Assembly (NCBI RefSeq): GCF_001064145.1
Contig: NZ_JVOJ01000027.1
Span: 1-43,551, forward strand
From: Sanguibacter keddieii
GTDB taxonomy: Bacteria > Actinomycetota > Actinomycetes > Actinomycetales > Actinomycetaceae
DNA: 43,551 nt
Direction: 5' to 3'
Within the stretch, counting starts at the first letter, position 1, and every line of letters starts with the position of its first letter. The notes below the pieces were generated by a model. It searched no databases. It was not told where the DNA came from and saw only the letters and a list, made by a program, of their open reading frames with translations. Of the stretch, positions 38,750-43,551 are shown piece by piece. The position numbers and the translations under genes are program-made.

Positions 38750-40834
38750 TCAGTGGGCGCGCTTCATGGCGCGCAGTTCCTTCTTCAGGTCTTCGATTTC
38801 GTCACGCAGACGAGCCGCGACCTCGAATTGGAGATGCTGGGCGGCGGTCATCATCTGGGCGGACAGCTCCTCGATGAGTTCGGCGAGCTCAGCTTCGGCG
38901 CGCTGGCCCGATGTCATGGCGCGGCCACCACCGGTTGCGTCGCTGCGCTCCCGCTTGCTCTTTTCCTTCCGGTATCCGCCCTCGAGCAGCGTCTGCGTGT
39001 CGACCTGCTCGCGGGCGAGCATGTCGGTGACGTCGGAGATCTTCTTACGCAGCGGCTGCGGGTCGATGCCGTGTTCCTTGTTGTAGGCGATCTGGATCTC
39101 GCGGCGGCGCATCGTCTCGGAGATGGCCTCGTTCATCGAATCCGTCATATTGTCCGCGTACATGTGGACCTCGCCGGACACGTTTCGGGCGGCGCGACCG
39201 ATCGTCTGGATGAGCGAGCGGGTCGAGCGCAGGAAGCCTTCCTTGTCAGCGTCGAGGATCGACACGAGGGAGACCTCGGGCAGATCCAGGCCCTCACGCA
39301 GCAGGTTGATGCCGACAAGCACGTCGAAGGTACCCAGGCGCAGCTCGCGCAGCAGCTCGACGCGACGCAGGGTGTCGACGTCGGAGTGCAGGTACTCCAC
39401 CTTGACGCCTCGCTCGGCGAGGTAAGTCGTGAGCTCCTCGGCCATCTTCTTCGTGAGGGTGGTGACGAGGACACGCTCGTCGCGTTCGACGCGCACACGC
39501 ACCTGCTCGAGGAGGTCGTCGATCTGCCCTTCGGTGGGCTTGACGACGACGAGCGGGTCGACGAGGCCCGTCGGGCGAATGATCTGCTCAACGACACCGT
39601 CGGAGCGTTCGAGCTCGTAGGGGCCGGGCGTGGCCGACAGGTAGACAGTCTGTCCGATGCGCTCGGTAAACTCGTCCCACTTGAGCGGGCGGTTATCCAT
39701 CGCTGAGGGCAGACGGAATCCATAGTCGACGAGGGTGCGCTTACGCGACATGTCACCCTCGAACATCGCGCCGATCTGCGGGACGGTCACGTGCGACTCG
39801 TCGATGATGAGCAGGAAGTCGTCGGGGAAGTAGTCCAGCAGCGTGTGCGGAGGCGTGCCGGGTCCGCGCCCGTCGATATGGCGCGAGTAGTTTTCGACGC
39901 CGGAGCACGAGCCAATTTCCTTCAGCATCTCCAGGTCGAAGGTGGTGCGCATGCGCAGGCGCTGTTCTTCGAGCAGCTTGTTCTGGCCGCGGAACCACGC
40001 GAGGCGATCGTCGAGCTCGTCCTCGATGGAGGCAATCGCCTTCTTCATGCGTTCCTCGCCGGCCACGTAGTGCGACGCCGGGAACAGGTACGTATGGTCC
40101 ACGTGGTCGATCACGTCGCCGGTGAGCGGATGCAGAACGGCCAAGGAGTCGATCTCGTCGCCGAACATCTCGATGCGGATCGCGAGTTCCTCGTACACGG
40201 GGATGATCTCGATCGTGTCGCCACGCACGCGGAACGTACCACGCGTGAAGGCCATGTCGTTGCGCACGTACTGCATGGCAACGAAGCGGCGCAGCAGCGC
40301 ATCGCGATCGATAATCATTCCGCGCTCGAGCTCGATCATGCGAGCCACATATTCCTCGGGCGTACCGAGGCCGTAGATGCACGAGACTGAGGAGACGACG
40401 ACCGTGTCGCGCCGGGTCAGCAGCGAATTCGTAGCGCTGTGGCGCAGTCGCTCGACCTCGTCGTTGATCGAGGAGTCCTTCTCGATGAAGGTGTCCGTCT
40501 GGGGAACGTAGGCCTCGGGCTGGTAGTAGTCGTAGTAGGAGACGAAGTACTCGACGGCGTTGCCCGGCAGCAGCTCGCGGAACTCGGCCGCGAGCTGGGC
40601 GGCGAGCGTCTTGTTCGGCTCGAGGACGAGCGCGGGGCGCTGCAGCTCCTCGATGAGCCACGCCGTTGTCGCGCTCTTACCGGTACCCGTCGCCCCCATG
40701 AGGACGACGTCCTGTTCGCCGTCTCGGATGCGCGCAGCCAGCTCCCGGATGGCCTTGGGCTGGTCGCCCGACGGCGTGTACGGGGAGATGACCTCGAAAG
40801 GCTTGTTCTGGCGGGTCACGGAGTTAGTGCTCAC
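38750..40834 (-). CDS. uvrB: Excinuclease ABC subunit B
   Basis: The DNA-opening helicase-like subunit of excision repair. The 694-residue protein has the Walker A motif [16 protein letters not shown] near residue 42 and the beta-hairpin [20 protein letters not shown], both diagnostic. [12 protein letters not shown] is the Walker B, and [26 protein letters not shown] and [10 protein letters not shown] follow. A C-terminal UVR motif ([19 protein letters not shown]) binds UvrC. The GTG at 40834 has TAGCGT at -12 to -7 and no SD. All three uvr genes are in this window but at separate loci. Confidence 0.97.
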   Translation of the reverse strand: MSTNSVTRQNKPFEVISPYTPSGDQPKAIRELAARIRDGEQDVVLMGATGTGKSATTAWLIEELQRPALVLEPNKTLAAQLAAEFRELLPGNAVEYFVSYYDYYQPEAYVPQTDTFIEKDSSINDEVERLRHSATNSLLTRRDTVVVSSVSCIYGLGTPEEYVARMIELERGMIIDRDALLRRFVAMQYVRNDMAFTRGTFRVRGDTIEIIPVYEELAIRIEMFGDEIDSLAVLHPLTGDVIDHVDHTYLFPASHYVAGEERMKKAIASIEDELDDRLAWFRGQNKLLEEQRLRMRTTFDLEMLKEIGSCSGVENYSRHIDGRGPGTPPHTLLDYFPDDFLLIIDESHVTVPQIGAMFEGDMSRKRTLVDYGFRLPSAMDNRPLKWDEFTERIGQTVYLSATPGPYELERSDGVVEQIIRPTGLVDPLVVVKPTEGQIDDLLEQVRVRVERDERVLVTTLTKKMAEELTTYLAERGVKVEYLHSDVDTLRRVELLRELRLGTFDVLVGINLLREGLDLPEVSLVSILDADKEGFLRSTRSLIQTIGRAARNVSGEVHMYADNMTDSMNEAISETMRRREIQIAYNKEHGIDPQPLRKKISDVTDMLAREQVDTQTLLEGGYRKEKSKRERSDATGGGRAMTSGQRAEAELAELIEELSAQMMTAAQHLQFEVAARLRDEIEDLKKELRAMKRAH

Positions 40835-40840
40835 GCCCCT

Positions 40841-40846
40841 ACGCTA
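40841..40846 (-). promoter_or_regulatory. -10 element for leaderless uvrB
   Basis: TAGCGT at -12 to -7 before the GTG at 40834. It matches the TANNNT spacing of six other genes in the window. Confidence 0.55.
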
Positions 40847-40916
40847 CCGCCCAGGCACTCGGGCTGCGCGCACAAAGCGCACGGGTTCGCGACGAGCGTG
40901 GAGTGCCCCGGCCTCG

Positions 40917-41609
40917 TCAATCGATGAGGGGAACGTCCGGGGTCAGCCAACGCCCATAGACCAAGCGCGCGACTTCCTCGAGGTCGTGCGCACTGCCCTC
41001 GTTGTCGATCCAGATCGAGGCGATAGCTCGGCGCTGCTGCGACGAGGCCTGGGCGCGGATACGCGCACGCGCGTCCTCGGACGCTACTCCCCTGCCCTCC
41101 AGACGCTTGATGCGCTCCTCGACGGGTGCATCGACGATGACGACCGCATCGAAGCGCTCCGCGTGATCCCCTTCAATGAGGAGCGGGATGTCATAGACAG
41201 CGAGAGCCCCGTCCGGTGCTCCACGCAGGATCGACCACGCGCGCGCCTCGATGACGGGGTGGGTGATGGCGTTGAGCCGAGCAACACGTTCGTCGGCTCC
41301 CTCACCTCCGAAGACCCGGGAGGCGAGAAGCGCCCGGTCCAGGCTCCCGTCCTCCCTCAGCAGGTCGTCCCCGAAGGCACGTGCAACCTCGATCAGCGCC
41401 GGCTCGCCCGGCTCGAGAATCTCCCGCGCGATCGCATCCGCGTCTGCCGCCACCGCGCCCTGAGAGGCGAAGATGCGCGTCACCGAGGACTTACCGGAGC
41501 CGATGCCTCCGCTCACCGCAATGATGCGGCGCGGTCCCTGCGCGTGAGGCCTGCCAACAGGACGGTGAAGGGTGGCCGTGCAAGCCCCGCAGCTCAGAGT
41601 GATAGTCAC
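40917..41609 (-). CDS. coaE: Dephospho-CoA kinase
   Basis: Adds the last phosphate of coenzyme A. The 230-residue protein has the P-loop AVSGGIGSGKSSVTRIF near residue 31, LASRVFGGEGADERVARLNAITHPVI and YDIPLLIEG. The N-terminus is about 28 residues longer than the minimal family start and includes a CGAC. The GTG at 41609 has TACCCT at -12 to -7 and no SD; the frame opens to 41657. It lies upstream of uvrB but 82 bases away, and uvrB has its own promoter signal. Confidence 0.93.
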   Translation of the reverse strand: MTITLSCGACTATLHRPVGRPHAQGPRRIIAVSGGIGSGKSSVTRIFASQGAVAADADAIAREILEPGEPALIEVARAFGDDLLREDGSLDRALLASRVFGGEGADERVARLNAITHPVIEARAWSILRGAPDGALAVYDIPLLIEGDHAERFDAVVIVDAPVEERIKRLEGRGVASEDARARIRAQASSQQRRAIASIWIDNEGSAHDLEEVARLVYGRWLTPDVPLID

Positions 41610-41615
41610 ACCCAC

Positions 41616-41621
41616 AGGGTA
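41616..41621 (-). promoter_or_regulatory. -10 element for leaderless coaE
   Basis: TACCCT at -12 to -7 before the GTG at 41609, identical to xerD and uvrC. Confidence 0.6.
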
Positions 41622-41667
41622 GCCCGCCAATTGTTGCTTTTCGTGGTCGTCATGCAAGAATTGGCTC

Positions 41668-41676
41668 TGTTATAGA
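41668..41676 (+). promoter_or_regulatory. Extended -10 element for brnQ
   Basis: TGTTATAGA, an extended -10 (TGn followed by TATAGA), about 25 bases before the GTG start of brnQ. Confidence 0.45.
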
Positions 41677-41700
41677 ACCCACACCATCAAGTGAGTAGCA

Positions 41701-43053
41701 GTGACGCAGACAGTCAATGACGATTCCGCTGGGCGCTCGAGCAGCACCGCTGTCCTCATCGCGACCTCTCTGACGCTTTTCTCTATGTTTTTCGGCGCAG
41801 GTAACCTGATTTTCCCGCCGATCATGGGCGCATCGGCAGGTACCAACTTCACTCCCGCGATGATCGGCTTCCTGATCGGCGGTGTCGCTTTGCCCGTCAT
41901 CTCCATCATCACGATTGCCCTGTCGGGCACCGACATGCGTGACCTCGTCAGCCGCGCCGGCAAGTCTTTCGGGATCGTCTTTTCCGTCATGGTGTACCTG
42001 TCGATCGGTGCTTTCTACGCCCTCCCGCGTACGGGCGCAGTGTCTTTCTCAACCGCCGTCGCGCCTCTCATCGGCACAAAGTCCTTGACCGCATCGATCA
42101 TCTTCAGCTTCATATTCTTCGGCATTGCGTTCTATCTGTGCTGGAATCCCGGCAGAATTATCGACAACCTCGGCAAGATCCTTACTCCGGTCCTGCTGGG
42201 GCTTCTCGTTCTCCTGGTCTTCCTGTGCCTCGCGTCGCTGCCCGCCTCACATGACGCTCCGACCGGCGAATACTCGACCACTCCCCTGGCCGCAGGCCTT
42301 CTCGAGGGCTACATGACGATGGACTCGATAGCCGCTCTGGCCTTCGGCATCATCGTCGTCACGTCGCTCGGACACACCGGGGGTGGCATCGGGGCGAAAG
42401 TCGTGCGCCGCACGTCGATGGCTGCCATCATCGCGGGATTCCTGCTCGCCGTCGTCTACGTGGGCCTGGGCCTCATCGGCCACGTGATCCCGAATGCTCA
42501 GAGCTACAGCGACGGTGCGACACTGCTGGCGGACGCCGCACAGATGACGATGGGCTGGCCCGGACAGATCGTTTTCGGCCTCATCGTGCTGACGGCCTGC
42601 ATGACGACGGCGGTCGGCTTGATTGCTGCGACGTCGGAGTTCTTCCACCGCCTACTCCCGGCCATCTCCTACCGCGCGTGGATGATCGTCTTCACGATTA
42701 TCTCGACCGTGCTGGCTTCGGCGGGACTGAGCTCGGTGCTCGCCATCGCGGTACCGATCATCACCTTCCTCTACCCCATCGCGATCACCATTGTCTTCCT
42801 GACAGTCGCTACCCACCCGCTCCGCCTGGCCACCCCGGCACTGTGGTCGTTCCGCCTGGGCACGTGGACGGCGGCAGCCTGGTCGGCGGTGACGACGCTG
42901 GCGCACATCGGCGTTTACACCGAGCACATCAATTCTGTTCTCATGTGGAGCCCGCTCCAGGCGAACCAGCTCGGTTGGATTCTCCCCACGGTGATCGCGG
43001 CGGCGATCGGCGCGTGCATCGACCTGGCAGTTATCAAGCGTTTGACTCCCTAA
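41701..43053 (+). CDS. brnQ: Branched-chain amino acid carrier, LIVCS family
   Basis: A sodium- or proton-coupled symporter for leucine, isoleucine and valine in the cell membrane. The 450-residue protein has about twelve hydrophobic helices. The first contains the family signature FSMFFGAGNLIFPPIMG, and PRTGAVSF and TSLGHTGGG follow. The start is GTG at 41701, with a weak SD (gtgag). It is a single gene divergent from coaE, and a possible hairpin follows it. Confidence 0.94.
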   Translation: MTQTVNDDSAGRSSSTAVLIATSLTLFSMFFGAGNLIFPPIMGASAGTNFTPAMIGFLIGGVALPVISIITIALSGTDMRDLVSRAGKSFGIVFSVMVYLSIGAFYALPRTGAVSFSTAVAPLIGTKSLTASIIFSFIFFGIAFYLCWNPGRIIDNLGKILTPVLLGLLVLLVFLCLASLPASHDAPTGEYSTTPLAAGLLEGYMTMDSIAALAFGIIVVTSLGHTGGGIGAKVVRRTSMAAIIAGFLLAVVYVGLGLIGHVIPNAQSYSDGATLLADAAQMTMGWPGQIVFGLIVLTACMTTAVGLIAATSEFFHRLLPAISYRAWMIVFTIISTVLASAGLSSVLAIAVPIITFLYPIAITIVFLTVATHPLRLATPALWSFRLGTWTAAAWSAVTTLAHIGVYTEHINSVLMWSPLQANQLGWILPTVIAAAIGACIDLAVIKRLTP

Positions 43054-43070
43054 GCACAACGCGTGCAGGT

Positions 43071-43092
43071 CCCACGGGCCGCCGCCCGCGGG
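43071..43092 (+). terminator. Possible terminator after brnQ
   Basis: A 9-bp stem with one mismatch (cccacgggc against gcccgcggg) and a 4-base loop, 18 bases after the brnQ stop. Confidence 0.45.
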
Positions 43093-43324
43093 CACACCAA
43101 GCAGCCCGGCCCCACAGGTGTGGAGGGCGCCGGATGGACCGGAGGACACGGGCGGGCTTCAAGGCGCGGCGCCGAACGAAGTGACGCCGCCTAGCCTCGC
43201 GGGCGGCCGGGGCCTCCGGCGCCCGGAACACCCGTGGGGCCATAAGCAGCCCATCCCAAAGTTCAGGCAACGGGCATATGAAACCGGTGCCGGCTCTACA
43301 GGCGACGATCATGAAAAATTTGAA
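43093..43324. other. Gene-free GC-rich stretch before the second IS
   Basis: I see no supported gene here. Open frames on both strands lack start context and similarity I know. Several GC-rich inverted repeats are present. It may be a decayed remnant disturbed by the insertion sequence to the right. Confidence 0.5.
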
Positions 43325-43551
43325 GGTCAAGTCCTGTGGAGTGGTGTAATCGTTTTGTGTCCTTCGGGTTGGGTTATGCGCTGAGTTGGAGTGGGGGGTC
43401 CTCCTGTTGGGTGGGTTGGGGTGTGAGTCGTGATTTGGTGAGGATGTCGAGGCTGAGGTAGCGTCGGCCTTCGGCCCATTCGTCGTTTTGTTCGGCGAGG
43501 ACGGCTCCGACCAGGCGGATGATGGCCTGGCGGTTGGGGAAGATCCCCACG
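43325..43551 (-). mobile_element. Partial IS256-family insertion sequence
   Basis: The 3' end of a second insertion sequence that continues past the window. The boundary near 43325 is set at the change to ggtcaagtcctgtgga, thought to be the terminal repeat; its partner is not visible. The coding part is the C-terminus of an IS256-type transposase. Confidence 0.65.
43374..43551 (-). CDS. IS256-family transposase, C-terminal fragment
   Basis: Only the last 59 codons are in the window. They read [20 protein letters not shown], then [14 protein letters not shown], matching the C-terminal part of mutator-type transposases, and end with a TAA at 43374-43376. The frame is open to the window edge, so whether the gene is complete is unknown. 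It is unrelated in sequence to the IS1249-type transposase at the other end. Confidence 0.8.
   Translation of the reverse strand, partial: VGIFPNRQAIIRLVGAVLAEQNDEWAEGRRYLSLDILTKSRLTPQPTQQEDPPLQLSA

Noticed and set aside
43034-43330. A 98-codon frame on the minus strand after brnQ
   Set aside because: Arg/Pro/Ala-rich, overlaps the brnQ end, no SD or known motif.

Overview
The window is about 43.5 kb of GC-rich, mostly core-genome DNA from an actinobacterium. WhiA, OpcA, adenylylatable GlnA, the uvrC-rapZ-yvcK-whiA-gap-pgk-tpi-secG order and many GTG starts all point there. An Actinomycetaceae member (Schaalia/Actinomyces type) is my best guess; this is inference, not a database result.

Layout. 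(1) 1-1386: an IS256-type element of the IS1249 group with both terminal repeats, abutting the terminator of a tRNA-Pro(GGG) gene (1423-1496, minus). (2) 1713-2249: an unknown signal-peptide/one-TM protein. (3) 2314-8260, all minus: xerD-parA-scpA-scpB-rluB-tyrA-cmk, a chromosome-segregation and housekeeping cluster with overlapping genes. (4) 8389-13843, plus: tkt, then zwf-opcA-pgl (pentose phosphate pathway). (5) 13957-14583: a broken YdcF/DUF218 membrane protein gene. (6) 14622-24623, minus: secG, tpiA-pgk-gapA (glycolysis), whiA-yvcK-rapZ, and purT-uvrC. (7) 24810-30178, plus: glnA and two tandem long-chain acyl-CoA synthetases. (8) 30271-33647, minus: a five-TM protein and uvrA; then a YciI-like gene (plus). 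(9) 34056-38473, minus: terC2-terC1-ctpE behind a yybP-ykoY-type manganese riboswitch. (10) 38750-41609, minus: uvrB and coaE; then brnQ (plus). (11) 43325-43551: the 3' end of a second, different IS256-family transposase that runs off the window.

The most informative signals lie outside the protein genes. The terC-terC-ctpE operon has a leader with the conserved yybP-ykoY elements. The 3' strand of its closing helix can instead pair with the ribosome-binding site, which predicts a translational ON switch for metal export. Seven genes (parA, xerD, uvrC, uvrA, yciI-like, uvrB, coaE) share a TANNNT -10 element exactly 12 to 7 bases before the start codon, the signature of leaderless transcription; in five of them the start is GTG. 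A perfect 15-bp hairpin sits between gapA and pgk. No CRISPR array, toxin-antitoxin pair, phage or biosynthetic cluster was seen, and I do not claim a wholly new system. The riboswitch-controlled TerC/P-type ATPase operon is the best candidate for follow-up.
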